This document shows, piece by piece, positions 24,568 to 33,513 of a stretch of 64,000 bases of DNA. Position 1 is the first letter of the stretch. Each line of letters starts with the position of its first letter. A program made the translations under genes and the position numbers. The stretch comes from Amycolatopsis saalfeldensis (lineage in GTDB: Bacteria; Actinomycetota; Actinomycetes; Mycobacteriales; Pseudonocardiaceae): assembly GCF_900110575.1 (NCBI RefSeq), contig NZ_FOEF01000005.1, positions 248,001 through 312,000 of the forward strand, written 5' to 3'. The notes under the pieces are model-generated. The model did not search any database, was not told the origin of the DNA, and saw only the letters and a program-made list of their open reading frames with translations.

Positions 24568-26067
24568 TCAGCCGGTGAGCGGCCAGGTGTGCACGGGCTC
24601 GCCCTCCGCGGACAGCTCCAGGTAGCGGCCCAGCATGCGGTTCAGCGCCGTCTCGCGGTCGTCGCCGCGGTTCTGGGCGCGCTGCACGTAATCACGTTGC
24701 CAGGTCGAGCCGCTGCGCCGCGCCAGGCACCGGCGCTCGATGATGCCGAGGTACTTCACCCGTGCCTCGTCGGAGACCTCGGAGCGGCGCAGGCCCTCGT
24801 GCGCCAGCGGCAGCAGCACGCGCAACGCCAGCTCGTCCGGCGGGATCCAGCCGATGCCCGGCCAGTACAGCTGCGCGTCGAAGCTCTTGCGCGCGCCCGC
24901 GTACAGGTTTTCCTCCGCGGCCTGGAACGACATCTGCGTCCACACCGGCCGCTCCTGCTCGGCCAGCGCCCGTTGCGCGCCGTAGAAAAACGCCGCATTG
25001 GCAACGATGTCGACCACAGTCGGCCCGGCCGGCAGCACGCGGTTCTCGACGCGGAGGTGGGGCAGGCCGTCGACGACGTCGTACACCGGGCGGTTCCAGC
25101 GCCAGATGGTGCCGTTGTGCATCCGCAGTTCGGTGAGCTTCGGGGCCTGGCCCGCCTCCAGCGTTTCGATCGGGTCTTCGACGTCGGTCTCGGGCAGCAG
25201 CCCGGGGAAGTACCGGACATTTTCCTCGAACAGATCGAAGATCGACGTGATCCACCGCTCGCCGAACCACACGCGCGGGCGCACGCCCTGGTTCTTCAGC
25301 TCCTCCGGCCGGGTGTCGGTGGCCTGCTGGAACAGCGGGATGCGCGTCTCGTGCCAGAGCGCCTTGCCCAGCAGGAACGGCGAATTCGCGGCGAGCGCGA
25401 TCTGCACGCCGGCCAGGCACTGCGCGGCGTTCCAGTGCGCCGCGAATTCCTCGGGCGCGACCTGGAGGTGCAGCTGAACCGAGGTGCACGCGGCTTCCGG
25501 AAGAATGGATTCCGAATAGCTGCGGAGTCTTTCCGGCTGCGCGCCGGGAAGCGCCGCGCCCTCCATGGAAAGCGAGATCCGCTCGCCGCGCGCGGCGAAG
25601 ATCTGGTCGTTGAGTGACGAGTAACGCGTTTTGTTGGTGAGCCATTTTTGATCGAAGTGCTCTTGGCGCAGGGTGGGCAGGATGCCGATCATGGCCAGCG
25701 TCGAGCCGGTGTCCGTGGCCTTCGACGCCGCCTTGCCGAGGTACGCCTGAAGGTCGTCTTCCAGCTGTAGAGCCGAATCCCCGGCCAGCGGCCGCGGCGG
25801 CACGTTCAGCTCGAGGTTGTGCTGGCCCAGCTCGGTGGTGAACGACGGATCGTCGATCGCCTCCAGCACCGCGGTGTTCGTCATCGAGGGGCGCAGCCTG
25901 CCGTCGACCAGGTTCAACTCCACTTCAAGCCCGATGTTCTTGCGGGGAAAGGAAAAACTTCCATCCGTGAGCATGCGGGCCAACGTGTCGAGACAACGCT
26001 GGACCTTACGGCGATACCGTCCGCGGTCGAGCTGAGCCGACGGTTCGGCCGAGAGATCCGTACCCAT
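24568..26067 (-). CDS. glutamate-cysteine ligase family (GCS2) protein
   Basis: ATP-grasp-like carboxylate-amine ligase of 499 residues related to glutamate-cysteine ligase. Conserved features are NIGLEVELNLVDG (about 44-56, metal/ATP acidic residues), TTELGQHNLELNVPPRP, SCQ-like SVQLHLQVAPEEF, LAANSPFLLGKALWHETRIPLF, and LPHLRVENRVLPAGPTVVD. The ATG has GGAG ten bases upstream. Actinomycetes use mycothiol, so this enzyme may make gamma-glutamyl peptides for another purpose, for example the ergothioneine route; no egt genes are visible here. Specific substrate unknown. Confidence 0.82.
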   Translation of the reverse strand: MGTDLSAEPSAQLDRGRYRRKVQRCLDTLARMLTDGSFSFPRKNIGLEVELNLVDGRLRPSMTNTAVLEAIDDPSFTTELGQHNLELNVPPRPLAGDSALQLEDDLQAYLGKAASKATDTGSTLAMIGILPTLRQEHFDQKWLTNKTRYSSLNDQIFAARGERISLSMEGAALPGAQPERLRSYSESILPEAACTSVQLHLQVAPEEFAAHWNAAQCLAGVQIALAANSPFLLGKALWHETRIPLFQQATDTRPEELKNQGVRPRVWFGERWITSIFDLFEENVRYFPGLLPETDVEDPIETLEAGQAPKLTELRMHNGTIWRWNRPVYDVVDGLPHLRVENRVLPAGPTVVDIVANAAFFYGAQRALAEQERPVWTQMSFQAAEENLYAGARKSFDAQLYWPGIGWIPPDELALRVLLPLAHEGLRRSEVSDEARVKYLGIIERRCLARRSGSTWQRDYVQRAQNRGDDRETALNRMLGRYLELSAEGEPVHTWPLTG

Positions 26068-26280
26068 GTGTGACGCGCTCCTTGGCTGCGATCCGCGGGT
26101 GTCCGGGCGGGGACTGCCAGGGCGCCCACCGTTGCACAGTGCGACACGGCGGGCTAGCGGCCAAACTGGTGCTCTCTGTCACGGCGGGTTGACTCACCGC
26201 AAAAAGGGCCCGTTCGTACCAGGGAATGCCAGTCGTTCGGACCAGCCGGGCGGGCCGCGGGCGGATGTCACACTGTGCGG

Positions 26281-27090
26281 GTGGCCGAACTGATCTTCAC
26301 CGAGGACCGGGCGAATCCGGGGCTCGACGATTTCCGCGACCTGTCCACAGCGGACCGGCGCCCGGACCGTCCCGGTGGACGGGGACTGGTGATCGCCGAG
26401 GGGACCGTGGTGGTCGGGCGGATGCTCGCTTCGCCTTATCCGGTGCGCGCATTGCTCGGCGTGGAACGGCGATTCCGCGAATTGGCGGACGAGCTCGATG
26501 GGGTCGACGCGCCGGCGTACGTGACGTCCGCCGAGACGATGGCCGAGGTCGTCGGCTTCCACCTCAACCGCGGGGTGCTGGCCGTCGCCGACCGCCCGGC
26601 GCCGCCGACGGTGGCCGAGGTGGTCGCGGGCGCGCGTGTGCTCGCCGTGCTGGAGGGGGTCGGCGACCACGAGAACCTCGGCGCGCTGTTCCGCAACGCC
26701 GCCGCGCTCGGTGTCGACGGGGTGCTGCTGGCGCCCGGCTGCTCGGATCCGCTGTACCGGCGAAGCGTCCGCGTTTCGATGGGCCACGTGCTGCGTGTCC
26801 CGTTCGCGACGTTCGACGACTGGCCCGGCGGGCTGGATCTGCTGCGGGTAAACGGTTTCCGGGTCGCGGCGCTCACCCCGCGGGCCGATTCGGTGCCGTT
26901 GCGAGGTTTGCGCGCGCAGGTGCCGGGCCGCATCGCGCTGCTGCTCGGCGCCGAGGGGCCGGGCCTTTCGGCGGAGGCCATCGCGGCCGCCGACCTGGCC
27001 GTGCGGATCGAGATGGTGCCGGGCGTCGACTCGCTGAACGTCGCCACCGCGGCCGCCGTCGCGTTCCACGAGGTGGCCGCCACCGGTTGA
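26281..27090 (+). CDS. SpoU/TrmH family RNA methyltransferase
   Basis: S-adenosylmethionine-dependent 2'-O-ribose methylase with a trefoil knot, 269 residues. Motif 1 is EGVGDHENLGALFRNAAALGVDGVLL (about 136-161), motif 2 LLLGAEGPGLS and motif 3 VDSLNVATAAAV near the end, all intact. It corresponds to mycobacterial Rv0881. GTG at 26281 follows a CACACT -10-like box by 6 nt; GTG at 26275 is equally in frame. It starts a row of three plus-strand genes of unrelated function. Confidence 0.9.
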   Translation: MAELIFTEDRANPGLDDFRDLSTADRRPDRPGGRGLVIAEGTVVVGRMLASPYPVRALLGVERRFRELADELDGVDAPAYVTSAETMAEVVGFHLNRGVLAVADRPAPPTVAEVVAGARVLAVLEGVGDHENLGALFRNAAALGVDGVLLAPGCSDPLYRRSVRVSMGHVLRVPFATFDDWPGGLDLLRVNGFRVAALTPRADSVPLRGLRAQVPGRIALLLGAEGPGLSAEAIAAADLAVRIEMVPGVDSLNVATAAAVAFHEVAATG

Positions 27091-27167
27091 CGAGGTGCGA
27101 CGCCGCGGGGGCGCCCACTACTAAGGTGACACACGCTGATGGTGATTCACCGGCGTGGAAGGACACT

Positions 27168-27767
27168 ATGGAGCTGCGGATCCGCGGCGAGCGCGCGGTG
27201 CTCGCCGGTCCGGGCGGCGAGCACGCGCGCGAAGTCGACCCGCGCCGGCTCGCGATCGGTGCCGACCTGGCGCAGGCGCTGCACGAATGGGCGCGCGTCG
27301 CTTCGGCGGTGTCGCGCACCGGGCCGGACACCGAAGTCGCGGGCTCGGTGGTTTCGCAGCGCGGCCGCCAGCTCGCCGGGCGGCTGGCCGCGGTGATGGG
27401 GACCCCGGTGCGGTTCGTCGACCCGGTGTCGGGCGTGGAGACGGTGGTGGAGCCCCCGCCGCCGGCGCCCGGTGAACGCGAGCCGCGGCGCGCCCGTCAC
27501 CGCCGTGAGCCGGTGCCGTGGTTCACGGGGCTGACGGTGTCCGCGTTCGCCACCGTGCTCGTGGTGGTCGCGATGCTCGCGCTGGCCGGCACGCTGGCCC
27601 GCGAGACCAGTGGATGGCTCGCCGTGCTGGCGGCGCTGGTGGTGACCGGCGGTATCGCGCCTTCGCTCTGGCTGGGCCGGAACCTGCCGATCCTGCGCTG
27701 GGCGGTGCTCGGCGCCGGGGTCGGCCTCGTGGCGGCGTGGGTCGGCGTGCTGGTGATCGTCTTCTGA
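27168..27767 (+). CDS. DUF2537 membrane protein
   Basis: Protein of 199 residues: a cytosolic domain (MELRIRGERAVLAGPGG, ADLAQALHEWARVASAVSR) of about 115 residues, a Pro/Arg-rich linker, and three transmembrane helices from about 120 to 198. ATG at 27168 follows GGAAGG. The open frame extends far upstream as a shadow of the methylase gene. It matches DUF2537 and mycobacterial Rv0882 in place and layout. Function unknown. Confidence 0.87.
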   Translation: MELRIRGERAVLAGPGGEHAREVDPRRLAIGADLAQALHEWARVASAVSRTGPDTEVAGSVVSQRGRQLAGRLAAVMGTPVRFVDPVSGVETVVEPPPPAPGEREPRRARHRREPVPWFTGLTVSAFATVLVVVAMLALAGTLARETSGWLAVLAALVVTGGIAPSLWLGRNLPILRWAVLGAGVGLVAAWVGVLVIVF

Positions 27768-27806
27768 GTGGTGGCCAACCTCCGCGGCCCGGCCGATACT
27801 GGCGCG

Positions 27807-28166
27807 ATGGCCCCTGTGGACGAACTCCGGAAACGCTGCCTGGCCCTGCCCGAGTCCTCCGAGCGGCTGAGCCACGGGGAGCCGACGTGGTTCGTCCGGG
27901 AGAAGAAGGCGTTCGTCCGGTTCGCCGACAACCACCACGGGGACGGGCGGCTCGCGTTCTGGTGCCCGGCGCCGCCCGGTGCGCAGGAGGAACTCGTGCG
28001 CACCGAGCCGGGCCGGTTCTTCCGGCCGCCGTACGTGGGGCATCACGGCTGGCTCGGGGTGCGGCTGGACGTGGACGTCGACTGGGCCGAAGTGGACCGC
28101 ATCGTCCGCGATGCCTACCGGCTGGCCGCGCCGAAGGCCCTGGCCGCGCTCGTCGAGCGGGACTAA
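27807..28166 (+). CDS. MmcQ/YjbR family protein
   Basis: Small cytosolic protein of 119 residues with the MmcQ/YjbR (CyaY-like) fold: MAPVDELRKRCLALPESSERLSHGEPTWFV, KKAFVRFADNHHGDGRLAFWCPAPP, and GHHGWLGVRLDVDVDWAEVDRIVRDAYRLAAPK. A GATACT box ends 6 nt before ATG 27807, so this start, giving a leaderless message, is preferred to the GTG at 27768. Some family members bind DNA, but no function is assured. It converges on sepH with a 4-bp overlap. Confidence 0.88.
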   Translation: MAPVDELRKRCLALPESSERLSHGEPTWFVREKKAFVRFADNHHGDGRLAFWCPAPPGAQEELVRTEPGRFFRPPYVGHHGWLGVRLDVDVDWAEVDRIVRDAYRLAAPKALAALVERD

Positions 28167-29050
28167 CCGCGCTGCGAGCGGACGCCCAGCAGGACGTCCT
28201 CCCACGACGGCACGATCGGGTGGTTCTTCTTGGCCTTCGTGCGCTGGCCCTCGTCGGACTCGGCGCCGCTGTCGTCTTCGTCGTTGTCGGACGGCGGAAC
28301 GCGCGGGATCTCCCGCGTGTCGTCGTCCTCGCCCTCGTCCGGCCGGGTGGGGGCCTCGATGACGCGCACCTCGTCGGTGACGGCCCGCTCTTCATCAGCG
28401 GAGTCGAGCGTCGGCTGGACCGCGGTGTCGCGGGCCGGCTCCAGCGCGCGGACCGTGCGCGGGGCGCGGTAGGCGTTGGGGTTGAGCAGGACTTCGGCGT
28501 TCTCGTCCAGCGCCTGCACGGTGCCGCCGTGTGCGCCGGGGGAGAACGACCAGTGCGCGCGGTTGTCCGAGCGGCCGGCCTTCCACCGCAGCACGACCAC
28601 CCACTTGCCGTCGTCGCCGCGCCAGGAGTCCCACTTGGCCTGGGTGTAGTCGTGGCCGCGGACGCCGAACGCGTACGCGATCACCTCGCCCAGCGTCTGC
28701 ACGTCGGGGCCGTCCTCGCGGACGGGGTGCGCGCTCTGCGCCAGCTCCGCGGTGCGGGAGCGCTCGAGCAGCACGGGGTAGGCGAAGCGCTCGACGCGCT
28801 GCGCCGAAACGCCGGAACCGCCCGCCACCTGCTCGACGGACTCTCCCGCGCGGATTCGCGCCTGGATCTCGCGTGGCCGCATCTGGCTCTCCAACTCGAT
28901 TTCGATCTGGCCCAGCCGGGCGATGTCACCCCTCGCCGCCGCGCGCAGTCTCTCATCGGCCGGGAGCAGGAAGCGCGTACGGCTCGCCGGGTCTTCGAGC
29001 ACGATGGACTTGCCGTCCTCGTGCAGCCCGATCACCCGTAGCGCCCGCAT
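28163..29050 (-). CDS. sepH: cell division protein SepH (DUF3071)
   Basis: Actinobacterial cell-division regulator that binds FtsZ and promotes its assembly, as shown in Streptomyces and mycobacteria. The 295-residue protein starts MRALRVIGLHEDGKSIVLED, the conserved DUF3071 domain, which has a helix-turn-helix-like part (VEQVAGGSGVSAQRVERFAYPVLLERSR, about 72-99) and KWDSWRGDDGKWVVVLRWKAG. A variable acidic tail (residues 190-270) and a conserved basic end IVPSWEDVLLGVRSQRG follow. Position next to SpoU, DUF2537 and serC matches mycobacterial Rv0883c. Confidence 0.93.
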   Translation of the reverse strand: MRALRVIGLHEDGKSIVLEDPASRTRFLLPADERLRAAARGDIARLGQIEIELESQMRPREIQARIRAGESVEQVAGGSGVSAQRVERFAYPVLLERSRTAELAQSAHPVREDGPDVQTLGEVIAYAFGVRGHDYTQAKWDSWRGDDGKWVVVLRWKAGRSDNRAHWSFSPGAHGGTVQALDENAEVLLNPNAYRAPRTVRALEPARDTAVQPTLDSADEERAVTDEVRVIEAPTRPDEGEDDDTREIPRVPPSDNDEDDSGAESDEGQRTKAKKNHPIVPSWEDVLLGVRSQRG

Positions 29051-29222
29051 TTCTCGCCTCCCCGATCTTCACCTTTGTGGGTGCTTACGTTAGTTCGGCG
29101 CGTCGACTTGACGTGCGAGGCGCGCCGATGCTTCACCCGCTTGCTGTCTTTTCGATTTGATCTTCGACATCCTCTCAGGCCGGCCCGGTCAGTGGATCGC
29201 GTGACACGCCGACCACGTTCTG

Positions 29223-30413
29223 TCACGAATGAGTGGAATAACCGCTGGGCGGCAACCGGATCTCGACCACGAGCCCGCCCCGCGGCCCCGGCCTCGCCGC
29301 CGCCTCGCCGTCGTGGGCCAGGGCGACCGACCGCACGATCGACAGGCCGAGTCCGGCGTTGCGCGAGTTGCCGGTCCGCTCGGTGGAGAGCCGCCGGAAC
29401 GGCTCGAAGACCGTGGCCGCCGCGTCCGCGGGCACCACTGGGCCCGAGTTCCGGACGGTCAGCGCCGGGTCGCCGCTGATCTCGACGTGCACCCAGCCGC
29501 CTCGGGTGTTGTACGTGATCGCGTTGACCACGAGGTTGGTCACCAGGCGTTCGAGCAGCACCGGGTCGCCGGCGACGGTCCGCGCGCGCAGGTTCGGCTC
29601 GACGACGATCCCGGCCTCCTCGGCCTGGGCGGCGGTCGCGGTGAGCACGGTGCGGACCACCTTGTCCAGGCGCACCGGCGAGCGCGAGGGCAGCCCGCGG
29701 TCGCTGCGCGCCAGCACCAGCAGGCCCTCGATCATGCGCTCGCTGCGCTCGTTGGTCAGCAGCAGGTGCTCGCCGAGCTTGCGCAGCCCGGGCCCGGCCT
29801 CCGGGTCCGCCAGCGCCACCTCGATCAGCGTCCGCTGCACGGCGAGCGGGGTCCGCAGCTCGTGGGAAGCGTTGGCGACAAAGCGTTTCTGGCTGTCGAA
29901 GGACTCGCCGAGCCGGTCGAGCATGCCGTCGAAGGTGTCGGCCAGCTCCTTCAGCTCGTCTTCGGGACCGTCGAGGTTGATCCGCCGGTCGAGCCGCCCG
30001 GCTTCGAGCTTGCGGGCAGTCGAGGTGATCGTGTGCAGCGGCCGCAGCGTGCGGCTCGCCATCACCCAGCCGAAGAACACCGCCAGCGCGGCCGCGATCA
30101 GCAGGGCGACGGCGGACCCGACGAGCAGGGTGGACAGCGTGGCCGAGCGGTAGTCGGTGAGCGCCGTCTGCGTGGCCGCCACGATCTTGAGGCTCGACGG
30201 CGTCCGCTCCACCGGGATGGCCGGCGTGACCGGGTAACTCAGGCCTTCGGCGCGCGTCCCCTGGACCGCCGTCGTGGCGAACTGCGCGGCGTCCGGCAGC
30301 GAGCCGTTCACCAGCGCGTAGTTGATCAGCAGCAGCACGAGCCCGGCGAGCAGGAACAGGCCGCCGTACATCGCGGTGAGCCGGTTGCGGACCGACAGCC
30401 GGGGGCGCCTCAC
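29223..30413 (-). CDS. sensor histidine kinase
   Basis: Membrane kinase of 396 residues. Transmembrane helices lie at about 12-35 and 95-118 with a 60-residue extracytoplasmic part, then a HAMP domain (SRTLRPLHTITSTARKLEAGRLDRRI), the H-box NASHELRTPL with phosphorylated His184, and an HATPase domain with NLVVNAITYNTRGG (N-box) and NAGLGLSIV (G-box). GTG at 30413 overlaps the response-regulator stop (GTGA). The operon is divergent from a lipoprotein/adaptor/ABC gene set, which is its likely target. Confidence 0.92.
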   Translation of the reverse strand: MRRPRLSVRNRLTAMYGGLFLLAGLVLLLINYALVNGSLPDAAQFATTAVQGTRAEGLSYPVTPAIPVERTPSSLKIVAATQTALTDYRSATLSTLLVGSAVALLIAAALAVFFGWVMASRTLRPLHTITSTARKLEAGRLDRRINLDGPEDELKELADTFDGMLDRLGESFDSQKRFVANASHELRTPLAVQRTLIEVALADPEAGPGLRKLGEHLLLTNERSERMIEGLLVLARSDRGLPSRSPVRLDKVVRTVLTATAAQAEEAGIVVEPNLRARTVAGDPVLLERLVTNLVVNAITYNTRGGWVHVEISGDPALTVRNSGPVVPADAAATVFEPFRRLSTERTGNSRNAGLGLSIVRSVALAHDGEAAARPGPRGGLVVEIRLPPSGYSTHS

Positions 30414-31069
30414 GCGCCGAACCGGTAGCCGGCCCCGGGCACGGTCTCGATCACCGGCGGCTCGCCGAGCTTGCGGCGCAGCGTCATCACCGCCACCCGC
30501 ACGGCGTTGGTGAACGGGTCGGCGTGCTCGTCCCACGCCTTCTCCAGCAGGTCCTCGGCGCTCACCACCGTGCCTTCGGCCCGCATCAACACCTCCAGCA
30601 CGGCGAACTCCTTCGGGGACAGCGGCAGGAACCGCCCTGCGCGGGCGGCCTGGTGCCGGGGCAGGTCGAGCACGACGCCGCCGCGCTCCAGCACCGGCGG
30701 CAGCGCGGGGCGCGCGCGGCGGCCCAGCGCCTGGACGCGGGCGACCAGCTCGGCGAACGCGAACGGCTTGGTCAGGTAGTCGTCGGCGCCCAGCCCGAGT
30801 CCGGCGACCCGGTCGGTGATGTCGGCGGCGGCGGTCAGCATCAGCACCCGGGCCTCGCCGCCGGTCGCCAGCACCGCCGAGCACACCCGGTCGCCGTGCA
30901 CCACGGGCAGGTCGCGGTCCAGCACCACCACGTCGTACGAGTGCACGCCGACCCGTTCCAGCGCCTGGCCGCCGTCGTAACAGACGTCGACGGCCATCGA
31001 GAACCGCCGCAGTCCCTCGGCGATCGAGTCCGCCAGCAGTTGCTCGTCCTCTACCACCAGTACGCGCAC
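30410..31069 (-). CDS. OmpR family response regulator
   Basis: DNA-binding regulator of 219 residues. The receiver domain has acidic ED at 7-8, phospho-acceptor D51 in VVLDRDLPVVHGD and Lys101 in DDYLTKPF. The C-terminal winged helix has LPLSPKEFAVLEVLMRAEGTVVSAEDLLEKAW and ends VPGAGYRFGA. It is the first gene of the two-component operon. The 121-bp divergent region with an 11-bp spaced direct repeat (31095-31110) is a likely binding site. Confidence 0.93.
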   Translation of the reverse strand: MRVLVVEDEQLLADSIAEGLRRFSMAVDVCYDGGQALERVGVHSYDVVVLDRDLPVVHGDRVCSAVLATGGEARVLMLTAAADITDRVAGLGLGADDYLTKPFAFAELVARVQALGRRARPALPPVLERGGVVLDLPRHQAARAGRFLPLSPKEFAVLEVLMRAEGTVVSAEDLLEKAWDEHADPFTNAVRVAVMTLRRKLGEPPVIETVPGAGYRFGA

Positions 31070-31094
31070 CGGCCCAGTCTGCCCGGCCCGGGGA

Positions 31095-31122
31095 TAAGGG
31101 CCGCATAAGCGGTTTCGCTTAG
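31095..31122. promoter_or_regulatory. tandem direct repeat, probable response-regulator site
   Basis: ATAAG occurs at 31095-31099 and 31106-31110, an 11-bp period typical for OmpR-type dimers. The second copy is also the left arm of the dyad TAAGCG-GTTT-CGCTTA (31107-31122). It lies between the divergent regulator and lipoprotein genes. Confidence 0.5.
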
Positions 31123-31190
31123 CCCGCCGGAATCACCCGATCCGTAGAACTTCGGGCCGGAGCCGGGACCGGCCGGCAAGAGGAGGAGTC

Positions 31191-31751
31191 ATGCGGAAAC
31201 GACAGGTGGTCGTGGTGGCGGGGCTGGCGGCGCTGCTGCTGGCGGGCTGCGGCGGCGGGGGCGGCGGGAACGACAAAGTGGCGTCGATCTCGGGCCCGCC
31301 GAGCACTTCGGCGGCGAAGGACGTGACGGGCGGCGGCGGGAAAGCCGACCCGGAACAGGAAAAGCAGATGTTGCAATTCGCCAAATGCATGCGGGACAAC
31401 GGCATCGACATGCCGGACCCGAAGCCGGGCTCGGGCGGGATGTCGATCGCGCTGCCCGCCGGCAAGGCCGGGGACATGGACAAGATGAACAAGGCGCAGG
31501 ACGCCTGCAAGAAGTTCCTGCCCAACGGCGGCCAGCCGAAGCCGCTCAACCCGCAGCAGCTGGACGAAGCGCGCAAGCGGGCGCAGTGCATGCGTGACCA
31601 CGGCGTCGACATGCCGGACCCTGACGCGAACCACGCCGGTACGATCAACCTCGGCGGTTCGGGTGACCAGGCCAAGACCGAGGCCGCGATGAAGGCCTGC
31701 GGCTTCGGCGACGCCGCCATGCCGGCCGCGCCCGCGGCGGGTTCGAAGTGA
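31191..31751 (+). CDS. lipoprotein with duplicated CMRDxGxDMPDP module
   Basis: Exported lipoprotein of 186 residues; signal MRKRQVVVVAGLAALLLAGC with lipobox LLAGC. The mature part has two related modules: FAKCMRDNGIDMPDP (about 63-77) closing with a cysteine at DACKKF, and RAQCMRDHGVDMPDP (about 128-142) closing with KACGFG. Each could form one disulfide and present an acidic loop. ATG has AGAGGAGG just upstream. It is the first gene of an operon with a periplasmic adaptor and an ABC exporter, so it may be a sensor or substrate-binding partner; function otherwise unknown. Confidence 0.82.
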   Translation: MRKRQVVVVAGLAALLLAGCGGGGGGNDKVASISGPPSTSAAKDVTGGGGKADPEQEKQMLQFAKCMRDNGIDMPDPKPGSGGMSIALPAGKAGDMDKMNKAQDACKKFLPNGGQPKPLNPQQLDEARKRAQCMRDHGVDMPDPDANHAGTINLGGSGDQAKTEAAMKACGFGDAAMPAAPAAGSK

Positions 31752-32833
31752 CCGGACCGGAACGGCCACGCCGTCGTCGCGCCCGCTGGTTCGTCGCGGT
31801 CGCCGTGGCCGTGGTCGTGCTGGGCACGACCTCGGTGGTGGTCCTCACGCGCGTCGCCGAAGGCACCTCGGGCCCGGCCGCGGCCCCGCCTCAGGTCGAG
31901 ACGGCCGAGGTGACCAAAACCGACCTGAGCGACGCGGAGGAGGCCGACGGCACACTCGGCTACGGCGCGGAAACCTCCGTCACCGGCCGGAAACCGGGCA
32001 CGCTCACGTCGCTGCCGGCGGCGGGCTCGACCATCTCGCAGGGCAAGACGGTCTACAGCGTGGACGCCAAGCCGGTGCCGCTCTTCTACGGCACCCTGCC
32101 CTTCTACCGCGACCTGGCCGACGGCGTGGACAAGGGCCCGGACGTCAAGGAGCTGGAGCAGAACCTCCAGGCGCTGGGCTTCGGCGGCTTCGGCGCGCCG
32201 GACACGAAGTTCACCTCCGCCACCGCGGCGGCCGTGAAGAAGTGGCAGAAGTCGTTGGGCGTCGAGCAGACCGGCACCTTCGGCCAAGGCGACGTCGTGC
32301 TGTCGGCCGGTGAGGTCCGCGTTTCCGCCGTCACCGGTCAGCTCGGCGGGCCGGGCACCGGCGAGGTGCTCAAGACCACCGGCACCGGACGGTCGGTGAC
32401 CGTCAAGCTCGACGCCGCCAAGCAGGCGCTGGCCCAGGTCGGCGCCAAGGTCGGCCTGACCGTCAACGGCGCCGAGACCACCGGCACCATCACCGATGTC
32501 GGGCACACCGCGGAGCAGGGCAAGGACGCCTCGGGCCAGCCCAACGGCACGTTGACGATCACCGTCACGGTGAACCTCGACGACCCGAAGGCGGCCGGCT
32601 CGCTCGACTCCTCACCGGTGACCGTCCGGTTCACCAAGGACGTGCACAAGGGTGTTCTCGCGGTCCCGGTCGGCGCGTTGCTGGCGCTCGCCGAGGGCGG
32701 TTACGCGGTTGAGGTCGACGACCACGGGAAGCGGCATCTGGTCGCGGTCAAGACCGGGATGTTCAGCGCCAGCTTGGTGGAGGTGTCCGGGGCCGGGCTC
32801 GCCCCGGGCGTGCGGGTGGTGACGACCTCGTGA
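31748..32833 (+). CDS. efflux adaptor (HlyD/MacA-like) with peptidoglycan-binding domain
   Basis: Membrane-anchored adaptor of 361 residues: one transmembrane helix at about 14-36, a barrel-sandwich segment ([35 protein letters not shown]), an inserted PG_binding_1 domain ([16 protein letters not shown]... [12 protein letters not shown], about 130-175), and a C-terminal beta-barrel region. GTG overlaps the lipoprotein stop (GTGA), and its own stop overlaps the ATPase start. With the MacB-like genes it should form an exporter that spans the wall; substrate may be a cell-wall-active peptide or drug. Confidence 0.87.
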   Translation: MTGPERPRRRRARWFVAVAVAVVVLGTTSVVVLTRVAEGTSGPAAAPPQVETAEVTKTDLSDAEEADGTLGYGAETSVTGRKPGTLTSLPAAGSTISQGKTVYSVDAKPVPLFYGTLPFYRDLADGVDKGPDVKELEQNLQALGFGGFGAPDTKFTSATAAAVKKWQKSLGVEQTGTFGQGDVVLSAGEVRVSAVTGQLGGPGTGEVLKTTGTGRSVTVKLDAAKQALAQVGAKVGLTVNGAETTGTITDVGHTAEQGKDASGQPNGTLTITVTVNLDDPKAAGSLDSSPVTVRFTKDVHKGVLAVPVGALLALAEGGYAVEVDDHGKRHLVAVKTGMFSASLVEVSGAGLAPGVRVVTTS

Positions 32834-33513
32834 CCCCGGTCCTGGCCGCGCGCGGGGTTTCGCGCACCTACCCGGGCGGGGTGGCCGCGCTGCGCGACGT
32901 CTCGCTTTCGCTCGAGGAGGGCGAGCTGGCCGCGATCGTCGGCCCGTCCGGTTCGGGGAAGTCGACGCTGCTGCAGCTGATGGGCACGCTCGACCGGCCG
33001 ACCGCGGGCCGGGTCGAGCTGCGCGGCCACGACGTCGCCACCCTGCCCGACCGGAAGCTCGCCGCGCTGCGCTCGCGCTGGATCGGGTTCGTGTTCCAGC
33101 AGTTCTTCCTCGACGACGGGCTCAGCGCGGTCGACAACGTCTGCACCGGGCTGCTCTACGCCGGGGTTTCGCGAAGGGACCGGCGGCGCCGGGCGCTGGC
33201 CTCGCTGGAGCGGGTCGGGCTCGGGCACCGCGCGTGGCACCGGCCGGGCGAGCTGTCCGGCGGAGAGCGGCAGCGGGTGGCGATCGCGCGGGCCGTGGTG
33301 AACGGGCCGTCGATCCTGCTCGCCGACGAGCCGACCGGGAACCTCGACACCGGCACCGGCGCGGCGGTGCTCAGCCTGCTGGCGGAGCTGAGCGCGGACG
33401 GCACGACCATCGTCGTGATCACCCACGATCGCGAGATCGCGGCGGGGCTGCCGCGGCGGATCGAGCTGCTCGACGGCGTCCTGCGCCTCGACACGGGGCT
33501 GGTGGTCCGATGA
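32830..33513 (+). CDS. ABC transporter ATPase, MacB/LolD type
   Basis: ATP-hydrolysing subunit of 227 residues with Walker [10 protein letters not shown] (about 38-46), Q-loop [13 protein letters not shown], signature [14 protein letters not shown], Walker [13 protein letters not shown] and switch VVITHD. The start overlaps the adaptor stop and the end overlaps the permease start, so four genes are translationally coupled. Together with the following permease it forms the transport core. Confidence 0.95.
   Translation: MTPVLAARGVSRTYPGGVAALRDVSLSLEEGELAAIVGPSGSGKSTLLQLMGTLDRPTAGRVELRGHDVATLPDRKLAALRSRWIGFVFQQFFLDDGLSAVDNVCTGLLYAGVSRRDRRRRALASLERVGLGHRAWHRPGELSGGERQRVAIARAVVNGPSILLADEPTGNLDTGTGAAVLSLLAELSADGTTIVVITHDREIAAGLPRRIELLDGVLRLDTGLVVR

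Noticed and set aside
26068..26280. Possible promoter or small RNA between the GCS2 and SpoU genes
   Set aside because: Only scattered short symmetries; no convincing boxes beyond the CACACT near the SpoU start.
29223..31106. Apparent fusion of regulator and kinase in one 627-codon frame
   Set aside because: The first 230 codons are a shadow frame of the response regulator; the kinase starts at GTG 30413.
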